From contig NZ_CAAAJC010000018.1 of the NCBI RefSeq assembly GCF_900640175.1, forward strand, positions 1 through 60,526: a DNA stretch of 60,526 bases, read 5' to 3'. This DNA comes from Legionella sp. W10-070. Lineage in GTDB: Bacteria; Pseudomonadota; Gammaproteobacteria; Legionellales; Legionellaceae. The translations under genes and the position numbers were made by a program. A model generated the notes under the pieces. The model was not told where the DNA came from and made no database searches. It saw nothing but the letters and a program-made list of their open reading frames with translations. Below, in pieces: positions 27,975 through 36,578 of the stretch; position 1 is the stretch's first letter, and every line of letters starts with the position of its first letter.

Positions 27975-28265
27975 TTATTTTTTAATTTCAGTTTTGCTTT
28001 TTACTTCCTGTACTAGAGAAAGCATGGCTTTTTCCATAATTTGGAATGATTTTTGTAGATAATCAAGTGCCTTATGTCCATTTTCAATAGCCAGACCAAT
28101 TTGCTTTTCCAACAATTCCTCAGGTTTTTTTACATTTGCCAATTCTTCTGGCTTGATGTAATTTAACCCTTGTAAAGTTTCCACATTAAGTTTAGCTATG
28201 GCCTGAAGAGGTTCTTGTACCTTTTTAGCCATCTCACTCCAGTTTTCAAAATATGCCTGTGTCAT
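27975..28265 (-). CDS. phaP: Phasin (PHA granule-associated protein)
   Basis: This 96-residue, all-helical protein starts at ATG 28265 (MTQAYFENWSEMAKKVQEP). GGGAGAG lies 6 bases upstream, which favours this over the in-frame ATG at 28292, which lies inside the operator/promoter region. The body LQAIAKLNVETLQGL and QIGLAIENGHKALDYLQ resembles the Phasin_2 family, whose members coat the granule and set its size. It is shorter than most phasins. Its promoter (28300-28328) and two flanking TGCA-rich sites suggest control by the adjacent phaR gene. Confidence 0.85.
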   Translation of the reverse strand: MTQAYFENWSEMAKKVQEPLQAIAKLNVETLQGLNYIKPEELANVKKPEELLEKQIGLAIENGHKALDYLQKSFQIMEKAMLSLVQEVKSKTEIKK

Positions 28266-28280
28266 AATTCTCTCCCGTAT

Positions 28281-28294
28281 GTTGCACTGCACAA
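28281..28294 (-). promoter_or_regulatory. Putative PhaR operator, promoter-proximal
   Basis: On the minus strand this reads TTGTGCAGTGCAAC, just downstream of the phaP -10, at the expected transcription start. It shares TTGTGCA-N2-GCAA with the site at 28347-28360. PhaR regulators are known to bind TGC/GCA-rich sites and to repress phasin genes until granules titrate them away. The assignment is inference from motif, position and neighbouring gene. Confidence 0.5.
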
Positions 28295-28299
28295 TTCAG

Positions 28300-28328
28300 A
28301 GAATAGTAGCTTAATATGCATGTGTCAA
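28300..28328 (-). promoter_or_regulatory. Sigma70-type promoter of phaP
   Basis: On the minus strand a perfect -35 TTGACA (28323-28328) is followed by a 17-base spacer and the -10 TATTCT (28300-28305). A start site near 28293 would give a leader of about 28 bases with the GGGAGAG ribosome site. A strong core promoter with operator-like sites on both sides fits a repressed, inducible gene. Confidence 0.75.
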
Positions 28329-28346
28329 GGGATGGGGGCGATTTTT

Positions 28347-28360
28347 TTTGCGTTGCACAA
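28347..28360 (-). promoter_or_regulatory. Putative PhaR operator, upstream copy
   Basis: The minus strand reads TTGTGCAACGCAAA, a near copy of the promoter-proximal site, placed 19 bases upstream of the -35. Two sites about 66 bases apart (about six helical turns) could allow cooperative binding or looping. Confidence 0.45.
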
Positions 28361-28377
28361 TAAAAGAGCTCCCGTAA

Positions 28378-28788
28378 TTAACCCTTAAAAAACCCTTGCC
28401 ACTGGGTAAAAAATTGCTGCATTTGCTGATTCCAGAAAGCGGTTGCCTTCTGATAGTCATTTAGATAAGGGTTTGCTTGCAGCAAATTTTTCATGTTTGC
28501 AAACATCTGCTCTAACACCTCTTTAAACGATTGGCTCATTGGATGATTTGCAAACACAATCAATTGGCGCAAAACGTCTGCAGATAGAAATTTTGTCGCC
28601 CCGCTTTCCATCTCCACAAAAATTTGCAACAATGTTGCATTGGTTATATCTTTGCCTGTAACGGAATCTTCTACCCGGAAAGCTAATCCTTCCACCACAT
28701 AATGCTGCAATTCGTCAACCGTGATATATTGGCTTTTTTCTGTATCGTAAAGTCTGCGGTTTTTATATTTTTTTATTAATCTTGCCAT
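28378..28788 (-). CDS. phaR: PHA synthesis repressor PhaR
   Basis: The 136-residue protein opens with the highly conserved PHB/PHA accumulation regulator DNA-binding domain: MARLIKKYKNRRLYDTEKSQ and YITVDELQHYVVEGLAFRV. A second domain, LLQIFVEMESGATKFLSADV, corresponds to the polymer-sensing repeat (PHB_acc). The C-terminus is Gln/Phe-rich and probably contacts PHA granules. Known homologues bind phasin promoters and leave DNA when polymer appears. It is transcribed toward phaP, whose promoter begins just past the phaR stop. Confidence 0.95.
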   Translation of the reverse strand: MARLIKKYKNRRLYDTEKSQYITVDELQHYVVEGLAFRVEDSVTGKDITNATLLQIFVEMESGATKFLSADVLRQLIVFANHPMSQSFKEVLEQMFANMKNLLQANPYLNDYQKATAFWNQQMQQFFTQWQGFFKG

Positions 28789-28880
28789 GCTTTTCTCAAT
28801 GTAGGATCCTCAGGAGGCTGATGCCTCCCGAATACACTTCCTTACAGGCTCTCCAAGGTTGCCATATTCGCCATGACAGC

Positions 28881-29627
28881 CTAATACATGTGCAAACCGC
28901 CATTAATACTCAGGTTTGCCCCAGTAATATAGGCGCTCTTTTCGTCTGCTAAAAATTCGACTACCCAGGCAATCTCTTCTGGTTCAGCCAGGCGCTTGGC
29001 AGGAATCAAATCGATAATGGACTGCAAAATATCAGCTCTTATTCCTTTCATCAACCGAGTATCGACATAACCAGGAGAAATACTGTTTACGGTAATATTT
29101 TTTGACATAAGCTCCTGGGCAAGGCTTTTGGTAAAACCATAAACTCCCGCCTTGGATGCCGCATAATTAGCTTGAGAAAATTGGCCTTTCTGAGCATTCA
29201 CCGAAGAAATATTAATAATACGTCCGCTTTCCTGCTCGCGCATTTGCTCAACAACATGACGGGTTACATTAAACATACTATCAAGATTTACCCTTAGCAC
29301 CTGATCCCATTGTTGTTTGGTCATCTTGGTAAACACTGCATCTCTGGTAATGCCAGCATTATTAATTAAAACATCTGCTCGACCAAATTCAGAGAGGATA
29401 TCCTTAATAACTGCTTCGCATTCCTCAAAATTGGATACATCCATTTTCCTGTAAAACACATTTTGATAGCCCTGCTCTTCCATCTCGGATTGCCATAAGC
29501 CTGCCTCCCGCTCAGGAAGTACATCCAGTGCAATAACTTTCCCGTAAATAGAGCTTAGTTTCTTGATGATGGCTGTACCGATATCTCCGGTCCCCCCTGT
29601 GATTAACACTACCTTTTCTTCTTGCAT
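28881..29627 (-). CDS. phaB: Acetoacetyl-CoA reductase (SDR family), first copy
   Basis: This NADPH-type short-chain dehydrogenase reduces acetoacetyl-CoA to (R)-3-hydroxybutyryl-CoA for PhaC. I chose ATG 29627 (MQEEKVVLITGGTGDIG, 248 residues) because AAGGAAAAG precedes it. The longer frame would add a non-conserved leader. The cofactor motif GGTGDIG lies at about 11-17, NNAGITRDA at about 89-97, the catalytic Ser in INISSVNAQKGQF, and the YAASKAG Tyr-x3-Lys pair at about 155-161. The C-terminal TGANLSINGGLHM matches PhaB/FabG. A FabG-type activity on ACP substrates cannot be excluded. Confidence 0.9.
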   Translation of the reverse strand: MQEEKVVLITGGTGDIGTAIIKKLSSIYGKVIALDVLPEREAGLWQSEMEEQGYQNVFYRKMDVSNFEECEAVIKDILSEFGRADVLINNAGITRDAVFTKMTKQQWDQVLRVNLDSMFNVTRHVVEQMREQESGRIINISSVNAQKGQFSQANYAASKAGVYGFTKSLAQELMSKNITVNSISPGYVDTRLMKGIRADILQSIIDLIPAKRLAEPEEIAWVVEFLADEKSAYITGANLSINGGLHMY

Positions 29628-29733
29628 GCTTTTCCTTATTCTCTTGAGAACCAGCTGCTGCACTAATACTGATAATACGTTGATTCCCCCTCCATAAAAG
29701 GGAGCAACCAACGGCTATCAGATACCAAATAAT

Positions 29734-30474
29734 TTACATATACTGGCCACCATTGATGTCTATATTCGCCCCGGTAATAAATCCGGAAGCAGGAGATGCC
29801 AGGAAAGCAACCGCATCGGCTATTTCCTTTGGAGTGCCCAAACGGCCAACAGGAATATTAGCAATAATATTATTTAAAACCTCTTCCTTCATTGCAGCCA
29901 GCATTGGCGTTTTAATGTAGCCAGGAGAAACCGTGTTAACAGTAATCCCCTTTGATGCCACTTCCTGAGCAAGACTTTTTGTAAAGCCAAAAAGAGCAGC
30001 TTTGGATGCTGCGTAATTACATTGGCCAAACTGTCCTTTTCGCCCATTGATTGAGGAGATACTTATGATCCGGCCATAACCCTTTTCAAGCATGGCAGGC
30101 AAGATATTACGGGTTACATTAAATACACTCGTCAGGTTCGCATCAATAACTTGTTGCCATTGCTGGGGACTCATTTTTTTAAAACTGGTATCCACAGTAA
30201 TTCCAGCATTATTAACCAACACGTCGATATGACCATACTTTTCAAGAACAAGGGCTGCCAGTTTCTCGCAATCTGCATAATGAGCAATATCAGCATAAAG
30301 GATATCGATATCATAACCTGCTGCTTTCTGTTCTTCCTGCCAACGCTTGGCTTCCTCGTGCTTTCCATCTTTAAAATAACAGGCAATGACCTGATAATCA
30401 TCAGCCAGGCGCTGACAGATAGCCGTACCAATCCCACCAGTTCCTCCCGTGACAACAGCAATCAATTTCTCCAT
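29734..30474 (-). CDS. phaB: Acetoacetyl-CoA reductase (SDR family), second copy
   Basis: A tandem paralogue of the gene at 28881-29627, with the same order of motifs: VTGGTGGIGTAI at the N-terminus, NNAGITVDTSFKKMSPQQW, the catalytic SSINGRKGQFGQ, YAASKAALFGFTKSLAQE and TGANIDINGGQYM at the end. I place the start at ATG 30474 (MEKLIAVVTGG, 246 residues). It has a very strong AAGGAGG site 9 bases upstream, whereas the ATG at 30492 would lie within that site's leader. The 106-base gap to the next gene suggests one transcript for both reductases and possibly phaR. Confidence 0.9.
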   Translation of the reverse strand: MEKLIAVVTGGTGGIGTAICQRLADDYQVIACYFKDGKHEEAKRWQEEQKAAGYDIDILYADIAHYADCEKLAALVLEKYGHIDVLVNNAGITVDTSFKKMSPQQWQQVIDANLTSVFNVTRNILPAMLEKGYGRIISISSINGRKGQFGQCNYAASKAALFGFTKSLAQEVASKGITVNTVSPGYIKTPMLAAMKEEVLNNIIANIPVGRLGTPKEIADAVAFLASPASGFITGANIDINGGQYM

Positions 30475-30590
30475 AAGTAACGCCTCCTTCAAAACATGAT
30501 TGGGATCATTACTTCAAAACAAAAGCAGATGATTGTCAATCTTCTTTGCCAATAATTATAATTTTAGCATTAAAATAAAAGCTTAATGCC

Positions 30591-30630
30591 AGGTTCTGTG
30601 CGCTTCGATAAAGATAAGCGCACAGAACCT
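30591..30630. repeat. Perfect 15-base inverted repeat in a gene-free gap
   Basis: AGGTTCTGTGCGCTT (30591-30605) and AAGCGCACAGAACCT (30616-30630) form a perfect stem around the loop CGATAAAGAT. It lies in the 300-base gap (30475-30774) between the desaturase stop and the second phaB start, both on the minus strand. On that strand a T-rich stretch follows about 10 bases after the stem, so it may end desaturase transcripts or be a dispersed palindromic repeat. The rest of the gap shows the phaB RBS and no credible gene. Confidence 0.8.
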
Positions 30631-30774
30631 AAAACTTAAGATAGGAAAAACCAGAAATAAATAATGAAGCTCATCAAGATTGAAGTAGTATTACCAGAAT
30701 TTACCTGGCGGAAATTGGTGGCATCATCCAAGCGCAAGCACCGGAAGAGGCCTCCAAGTGACAATGACTACAAC

Positions 30775-31956
30775 CTACGCTTTCACTGGTTGAGGGACAT
30801 ACCCTTTAATTTGCAGAGCAAATTGACGTAACGCGTCTAAACCAGACTCCTCTGCCTGCTTGCACCATTGCTGTAAGGCATCGACCAGTTCTTTTTGGGA
30901 CGTTGCCGTTTTTAACCAAATATTTTGCAAGGACTGGCGAAAGCTATAAACCAGCTGCAACTGCTCTCGGCTGGCTAACAGGGCATGCAAACGCAATCTT
31001 GCACGTGGCGACAATAAGCTGTCCTGCAACCTTAGCAAACGGCCTGCTCGTTGGAACAGATGCTTATCCTTATCCGCCAGGCTGCGTTTTTCATCCTTAA
31101 GGATAGGGCGTACCACACGTTTGTAATACTGGGACATAATTTGGAATCGATTGCCAATCACGGCTTTGACTGTCTCCAAATCCACATGTAACTTGCCTTC
31201 TTCCATTGCCAGTTTGGGCGGCAGTTTTTTTACTTTGGCAAGCCTTAAAAAACAAAGGCAACGGATATATAGCCAGCCTATATCAAATTCCCACCATTTC
31301 ATCGAAAATTTGGCCGAGGAGGCGAAGGTATGATGATTATTATGCAATTCTTCCCCACCAATCCAAAAACCCCATGGGAAAATATTCGTAGCAGCATCCG
31401 GACATTCATAATTTCTGTATCCCCAATAATGGCCAATACCATTTACAACGCCTGCTGCATGAATTGGGATCCACATCATTTGAATAGCCCAGATTGTAAT
31501 GCCCGGAAGACCAAACAAGAGTAGGTCGAGAATAAACATTAACAAAATACCCTTGGCGGAAAAGCGTGAATATATATTCTTTTCAACCCAATCATTAGGC
31601 GTTCCATGCGAATACTTAGCGATCATCTCTCTGTCTTTCGAGGCTTCCCTGTATAATTCAGCTCCTTGCCAAAACACTTTTTTTATACCCAGTACCTTAG
31701 GGCTGTGCGGATCACCTTCAATGTCGGTAGTCGCATGATGCTTGCGGTGGATAGCCACCCATTCAGCGGTAATCATCCCCGTAGTTAACCATAACCAAAA
31801 ACGAAAAAAATGGCTAACCACTGGATGCAGGGTCAATGCACGATGTGTTTGATGGCGATGCAAATAAATAGTAACCGCAGCAATTGTAATTTGCGTTAGG
31901 ATAATTGTTGCCAGTACATAGCCCCAAAATGATAAGTCCAAAACACCATAAACCAT
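30775..31956 (-). CDS. Acyl-CoA/acyl-lipid delta-9 fatty acid desaturase
   Basis: This membrane di-iron desaturase introduces a cis double bond into saturated acyl chains. The start at ATG 31956 (MVYGVLDLSFWGYV, 393 residues) has GGAG 7 bases upstream. The frame extends to a TTG at 31977 without better support. Three histidine boxes are present, HRHQTH (33-38), HRKHH (70-74) and HNNHH (205-209), with paired TM segments at about 11-30 and 136-165. The C-terminal 150 residues are a charged helical extension beyond the usual desaturase core. Alone in its transcription unit and likely to adjust membrane fluidity. Confidence 0.9.
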   Translation of the reverse strand: MVYGVLDLSFWGYVLATIILTQITIAAVTIYLHRHQTHRALTLHPVVSHFFRFWLWLTTGMITAEWVAIHRKHHATTDIEGDPHSPKVLGIKKVFWQGAELYREASKDREMIAKYSHGTPNDWVEKNIYSRFSAKGILLMFILDLLLFGLPGITIWAIQMMWIPIHAAGVVNGIGHYWGYRNYECPDAATNIFPWGFWIGGEELHNNHHTFASSAKFSMKWWEFDIGWLYIRCLCFLRLAKVKKLPPKLAMEEGKLHVDLETVKAVIGNRFQIMSQYYKRVVRPILKDEKRSLADKDKHLFQRAGRLLRLQDSLLSPRARLRLHALLASREQLQLVYSFRQSLQNIWLKTATSQKELVDALQQWCKQAEESGLDALRQFALQIKGYVPQPVKA

Positions 31957-32239
31957 AGATTTACTCCACTCAATCAATTATAAGAGCACTCAGGTGTTAT
32001 CGATTCACACAAGCGCTTTCTTCTATAATACCACATATTGGACAATTAGCATTGCATACGTCCGACTTGTGAACGATAATTAAAGAAAGTTTACGATACT
32101 TCAAGGTGGCTAAAACCTGCTGCCCCAGAATCAAATCCAACAGCAAATAGCGGCTGATTAAGCGAGAACAAGCCACCAATGATGATAAACCCTGAACATT
32201 ACAGCCTACTAACTCATTGTATTACCCCAGGAACTGGTT

Positions 32240-32470
32240 ATGAATGAAAAATTACGTCATCTTTTACAACCGTTAATCCCTTTCCTTATCATCGGAATTG
32301 CAATTGCCCTGGTAATAGGATTATTTATCCTGTTCTCTTATGTTTTAGTATGGGGTTTAATTATAGGCGGTATTCTCTGGCTGGCAGCTCTGGTTAAAAG
32401 TTATCTCTTTCCCAGCCGTAAACCAGCTGATGCCAAGGGTCGGATTATCGAACACCAAGATAAAGATTGA
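32240..32470 (+). CDS. Small two-TM membrane protein of unknown function
   Basis: The 76-residue protein has hydrophobic helices at about 11-34 (LIPFLIIGIAIALVIGLFIL) and 37-58 (VLVWGLIIGGILWLAALVK) and a charged C-terminal tail (KPADAKGRIIEHQDKD). Only a short loop separates the helices, giving a hairpin. The stop TGA overlaps the mutM start codon by one base (TGATG), so mutM translation is probably coupled to it. I do not recognise the family. Confidence 0.75.
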   Translation: MNEKLRHLLQPLIPFLIIGIAIALVIGLFILFSYVLVWGLIIGGILWLAALVKSYLFPSRKPADAKGRIIEHQDKD

Positions 32471-33294
32471 TGCCTGAGCTACCTGAGGTTGAAACAACAA
32501 AACGCGGTATAAGCCCTTACCTCATCAACTCGACTATTACCGCCGCCATTGTCAGGCAGCCGCAACTGCGAGCATTAGTTACTCCTGATTTAAATCATTT
32601 ATGCTCCGGACAATCCGTATTGGCTGTAGAACGCCGCGCAAAATATTTATTGCTGCAACTTACTCAGGGGCATCTTCTTATTCATCTAGGCATGTCCGGT
32701 CACTTACGCTTGATTCAGGGTGGGGTAGCTGCAGGAAAACATGATCATATCGATTTACTGCTTGGCAATGGCTATATCCTCCGTTATAACGACCCCCGAC
32801 GATTCGGGCTTTGGCTTTACTGTGCGGACAATCCTTATAAACACCCCTTATTAGCGCATTTAGGCCCAGAACCACTCTCTGAAACATTTAACAGCTGTTA
32901 TTTAAGCCAGCAAGCTTATAAAAAGAAGCAAAGCATTAAAGCGTTCATTATGAGAAATGAGATAGTTGTGGGAGTAGGTAATATCTATGCGACCGAAAGT
33001 CTCTTCCTTGCAGGAATCCACCCTCAAACACCAGCAGGCTCCCTGGATCAAAAGCAATGTCAGCAGCTTGTTGTCCGTATCAAGCAAGTGCTTAGGCAGG
33101 CGATCCATGCTGGCGGAACAACGTTGCGCGATTTTTATGCCATTGATGGAAAGCCCGGTTATTTCGTTCAGGATTTAAAAGCCTATGGCCGAAAAGGTCT
33201 CCCTTGTCTGCAATGTAATTCTTTGATTCAGACAATCAGCATCGGAGGACGTAATTCTGCCTTTTGCCCTGTCTGTCAGCCGAATAATTTATAA
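32470..33294 (+). CDS. mutM: Formamidopyrimidine-DNA glycosylase (8-oxoguanine repair)
   Basis: MutM removes 8-oxoG and formamidopyrimidines and nicks the abasic site. The start must be ATG 32470, because the mature enzyme needs Pro as first residue (MPELPEVETTKRG) for its Schiff-base chemistry and Glu3 nearby. An in-frame TTG one codon upstream is rejected. The 274-residue protein has YNDPRRFGLWLY at about 107-118, the helix-two-turn-helix region NEIVVGVGNIYATE at about 160-173, and a C-terminal zinc finger with four Cys (CLQC...CPVC). Confidence 0.96.
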   Translation: MPELPEVETTKRGISPYLINSTITAAIVRQPQLRALVTPDLNHLCSGQSVLAVERRAKYLLLQLTQGHLLIHLGMSGHLRLIQGGVAAGKHDHIDLLLGNGYILRYNDPRRFGLWLYCADNPYKHPLLAHLGPEPLSETFNSCYLSQQAYKKKQSIKAFIMRNEIVVGVGNIYATESLFLAGIHPQTPAGSLDQKQCQQLVVRIKQVLRQAIHAGGTTLRDFYAIDGKPGYFVQDLKAYGRKGLPCLQCNSLIQTISIGGRNSAFCPVCQPNNL

Positions 33295-33372
33295 TTTAAT
33301 AATTACTTCCGCTGGGAAAGTTAAAATACATGAAGTATCATCAGGCAAATTATTGCTAATATTGTTAAAATT

Positions 33373-34131
33373 ATGAGAATCAGCAAGCTACGTACCCAAT
33401 GGATCATATTGTTGTCCATTTTCTACACTGCTTCCACCTGTATGCAAGCGATCTTCAAGCGGCTCGCCGGTTCAATCAATCGCGATTGGGTAAATAAAAA
33501 AATTCATCGCTGGAGCAACCGTTTACTTGATCTTGTTGGGGTAAAACACAAGGTAATTAACCCGCACCAGGTGGAGCCTCAGCCTGGCCATGCGACTATC
33601 ATCATGTGCAATCATAGTAGCTTATATGATATACCGCTTAGCTTTAAAGCCTTCCCTAATCATTCCATTCGTATGTTAGCTAAAAAGGAATTATCCAAGA
33701 TTCCCTTGATGGGAAAAGGCATGGCAGCTGCAGAGTTCCCTTTCATCGATCGTAAACATCGACGCCAAGCCATAAAAGATTTAGAAGCTGTCCGCAAACT
33801 TTTGCAAAGCGGCATTGTGATGTGGATAGCTCCCGAAGGAACCCGCTCTAAGGATGGCAAGCTTGCCCCTTTTAAAAAGGGAGGATTTATTACCGCCATT
33901 GAAGCAAATGCAACGATTATTCCCATCGGGATTCGGGGAGCCTACGACATTTTACCAGCAAGGACCACGCGTTTTAACATTAACCAGACAGCTGAAATCC
34001 ACATTGGCAAGGCGATTGATGCCTCAAAATACAGCCTTGAAAATAAAGAGGAGCTGGTAGACCTTATATTCCAATCAATTAAAAATTTAACAGGTGAGCA
34101 ATCGCATCCTCAAGATTTAAAGGAAACGTAA
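33373..34131 (+). CDS. plsC: 1-acyl-sn-glycerol-3-phosphate acyltransferase
   Basis: PlsC makes phosphatidic acid from lysophosphatidate at the inner membrane. The 252-residue protein has one hydrophobic N-terminal segment (about 10-26), the catalytic NHSSLYDIP (the family HX4D motif) at about 79-87, and the EGTRSKDGKLAPFKKGG substrate motif at about 156-172. FIDR at about 117-120 and the IIPIGIRG block follow. It is the last + strand gene before the convergent ggt. Its RBS is weak. Confidence 0.9.
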   Translation: MRISKLRTQWIILLSIFYTASTCMQAIFKRLAGSINRDWVNKKIHRWSNRLLDLVGVKHKVINPHQVEPQPGHATIIMCNHSSLYDIPLSFKAFPNHSIRMLAKKELSKIPLMGKGMAAAEFPFIDRKHRRQAIKDLEAVRKLLQSGIVMWIAPEGTRSKDGKLAPFKKGGFITAIEANATIIPIGIRGAYDILPARTTRFNINQTAEIHIGKAIDASKYSLENKEELVDLIFQSIKNLTGEQSHPQDLKET

Positions 34132-34210
34132 AAACCCAATTCATCTCTCAACCTTATCATGGCAGCCCAAAGCTATGACATTGCAGGCTCAAACTGCGGA
34201 GAGGCAACTG

Positions 34211-35917
34211 CTAATGGGCAAGACCATAACCGTTGGTATTTGTCGTGACAACCGTTGATTGGCCTATACTTCTAGGGTCAGACGCAGCAGTGAGAAGATT
34301 CGTTTTTTTATCCCAACTGATGGCCTGCATGTCCCCATAATATTGCTTCAAAGCCATCAGCTGATACCCCATCGCTTTTAACTCCGCCTGCAGCTCGGGA
34401 GAAAAGGTCTCCGGCTCAAACTGTAGCCAATCAGGCAGATACTGATGATGAAAGCGCATAGAGGAGGCCATTGAGATTGCTCCCTGATAATCATTAAAGA
34501 CAAGCGATGCAAGTAATATCATAGTAGGAATACGGCTGCCTCCAGGTGTTCCTACAATAGCAACACGCCCGGGCATCTCCAAAAAGGCAGGCGCCATGCT
34601 TGAGAGCGGCCGCTTGCCTGGGGCAATGCTGTTTTTCTCGCTGCCAACAAGCCCGAAGACGTTTTTTTCTCCAGGTTTAATGGAAAAATCATCCATTTCA
34701 TCATTTAGCAATACGCCTGTGCCTGCTGCTATGACACTGGAACCAAATATAAAATTGACTGTGGTTGTTGCAGAAACGCGGTTACCTTCGCTGTCCAATA
34801 TAGAAATATGGGTCGTATTCTCACTCGGCTCATGAATTTCGTCACCTTGCAACAAGGTACTTGGCGTTGCCTTATCAGGATAGATGAGCGTTCTTAGTTG
34901 TCTTGCATTCTCAAAAGATACCAGCCTCTCAACAGGCACTTTTACGAAATCAGGATCTGCCAAAAACTGAGTACGCTGCCAATAAGCAAGCCGCATTGAT
35001 TCTACTAAATAATGCACCCATTGTGCCTTAGAAAAATTTTTTAGGGGATAATCAGCCAAAATATTCAGCATGGTTAATAGTGCAACGCCTCCAGCTGATG
35101 GTGGGGGGGCTGTAATAATTAGCATGTTGTGATAGGCTCCCAGCAAGGGTTCACGAATTTTGACCTGGTATTGGTGCAGATCTTTTAAAGTCCATATTCC
35201 TCCGGTTGCCCGTACAGCCCGCACCAAACGTTCAGCGACGTCACCACGATAGAAGCCGTCATGCCCTTTCTTTGCTAATAGTTTCAACGTCCTGGCCAAA
35301 TCAGGTTGCTTTAAACACTCACCTGGTTGATAGGGCTTGCCGTGGTGAAGAAAAACAGCAGCCGTATCAGGAAAACGTCGCAGCATTTCCAGCCGTCCCG
35401 GCATGGTGGAATAATAATAAAACGGTTGATCGACAGTAAATCCCTCTTCTGCAAGATGAATTGCCGGAGCCAATGTCCTTGATAAGGGCAGGCGGCCATA
35501 ATGCTCAGCGATATAAACAAGTGCTGCAGGCTCTCCTGGAATGGCAGCAGCCAACCCACCATTTAACGATAAGCCCGGTACTGGTTTACCCTCAGCATCG
35601 AGAAACATCTCTTTATGAGCAGCAAGAGGAGCGGCCTCACGCCCATCAATAAAAATATTTTTCCCTCCTTGCTCCTGATGCAACAGCCAAAACCCTCCGC
35701 CACCCAAGCCGGAGTGGTAAGGAGCAACTACCGCAAGTGCCGCACTGACAGCAATGGCTGCATCAAATGCATTCCCACCGGCAGACAGAATTTCCAATCC
35801 AGCCTTAGTAGCTAATGGATGAGCAGCTGCCACAGCATACCCGGAAGGCTTATCCGCATATTGCGCATAAACAAAATTAGTCAAAAGCAATAACAGCAAT
35901 CCTGATGCGATCCTCAT
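34211..35917 (-). CDS. ggt: Gamma-glutamyltranspeptidase (secreted proenzyme)
   Basis: GGT cleaves gamma-glutamyl bonds of glutathione and related compounds, usually in the periplasm. The 568-residue precursor has a signal peptide ([18 protein letters not shown], cleavage after about 18). [20 protein letters not shown] and [11 protein letters not shown] mark the large-subunit side. The autoprocessing site is Thr368-Thr369-His370 in [10 protein letters not shown], which separates large and small subunits. The small subunit ends with [14 protein letters not shown] and DPRSIG motifs. The start codon overlaps the coaD stop as ATGA, so the two genes are coupled. Confidence 0.95.
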   Translation of the reverse strand: MRIASGLLLLLLTNFVYAQYADKPSGYAVAAAHPLATKAGLEILSAGGNAFDAAIAVSAALAVVAPYHSGLGGGGFWLLHQEQGGKNIFIDGREAAPLAAHKEMFLDAEGKPVPGLSLNGGLAAAIPGEPAALVYIAEHYGRLPLSRTLAPAIHLAEEGFTVDQPFYYYSTMPGRLEMLRRFPDTAAVFLHHGKPYQPGECLKQPDLARTLKLLAKKGHDGFYRGDVAERLVRAVRATGGIWTLKDLHQYQVKIREPLLGAYHNMLIITAPPPSAGGVALLTMLNILADYPLKNFSKAQWVHYLVESMRLAYWQRTQFLADPDFVKVPVERLVSFENARQLRTLIYPDKATPSTLLQGDEIHEPSENTTHISILDSEGNRVSATTTVNFIFGSSVIAAGTGVLLNDEMDDFSIKPGEKNVFGLVGSEKNSIAPGKRPLSSMAPAFLEMPGRVAIVGTPGGSRIPTMILLASLVFNDYQGAISMASSMRFHHQYLPDWLQFEPETFSPELQAELKAMGYQLMALKQYYGDMQAISWDKKTNLLTAASDPRSIGQSTVVTTNTNGYGLAH

Positions 35918-36402
35918 GTCGTATGCTTTTTTCGGTCATCAAAAGCGCGCACCACTGCAGGAGGAACAAACTGGGAAACCTCCCCGCCCAATTGTGCAAT
36001 TTCACGAACCAGGGTGGAGGAAATAAACAGCAAATTCTCGGAAGGCGTTAAAAATAAAGTCTCTACTTCTTTTGCCAATTTTCGGTTCATGCCTGCCAAT
36101 TGAAATTCATATTCAAAATCATTAACCGCTCTCAAGCCTCTTAAGATAATCCCTGCATTCTGTGCCCGCACAAAATCTATTAGTAAGCTATCAAAACCTA
36201 CCACAGCAACACCTGGTAAATTTCCCAATGCTTCTTTTATCAGATTAATGCGGGTTTCCAGGGAAAAATACGGGCGCTTGGCACTATTGCTCGCTACAGC
36301 AACGATCAATTCAGGGAATATCTTAGCCGCCCTGCAAATAATGTCTATGTGACCATTGGTTACCGGATCAAACGTACCTGGGTAAATTGCTTTATGCTTC
36401 AT
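35914..36402 (-). CDS. coaD: Phosphopantetheine adenylyltransferase
   Basis: CoaD performs the penultimate step of coenzyme A synthesis, adenylating 4'-phosphopantetheine. At 162 residues the length is standard. The nucleotidyltransferase motif [15 protein letters not shown] lies at about 7-21, [20 protein letters not shown] at about 87-106, and the second ATP motif [14 protein letters not shown] at about 127-140. It is first in a two-gene unit with ggt and diverges from lolB over 176 bases. Confidence 0.96.
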   Translation of the reverse strand: MKHKAIYPGTFDPVTNGHIDIICRAAKIFPELIVAVASNSAKRPYFSLETRINLIKEALGNLPGVAVVGFDSLLIDFVRAQNAGIILRGLRAVNDFEYEFQLAGMNRKLAKEVETLFLTPSENLLFISSTLVREIAQLGGEVSQFVPPAVVRAFDDRKKHTT

Positions 36403-36578
36403 AAGAACAAATTTTTAATGATAATTGTGGAGTCTAGCGTATTGTACCTGGAAAAACTATTACCTCAGATGTATTGGATAGAATCTGATATGGCTACCTA
36501 TGTAACAAGAAAAATTGGCAAACACAGGCTATTATAAGATGACATGATCATAGCAAATGGAATTAGGAGACACATAAA

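Noticed and set aside
28813-28828. GGAGGC/GCCTCC hairpin upstream of phaR
   Set aside because: Short stem in the phaR leader without T-run. Not strong enough to call a terminator or riboswitch.
30664-30831. 55-codon + strand frame starting MKLIKIEVVLPEF
   Set aside because: It runs antisense into the desaturase 3' end, has no close RBS, and its second half mirrors a conserved gene.
31997-32179. 60-codon minus-strand frame with several Cys upstream of the desaturase
   Set aside because: The CNANCPIC-like spacing drew attention, but there is no RBS, and the region is a divergent promoter area.
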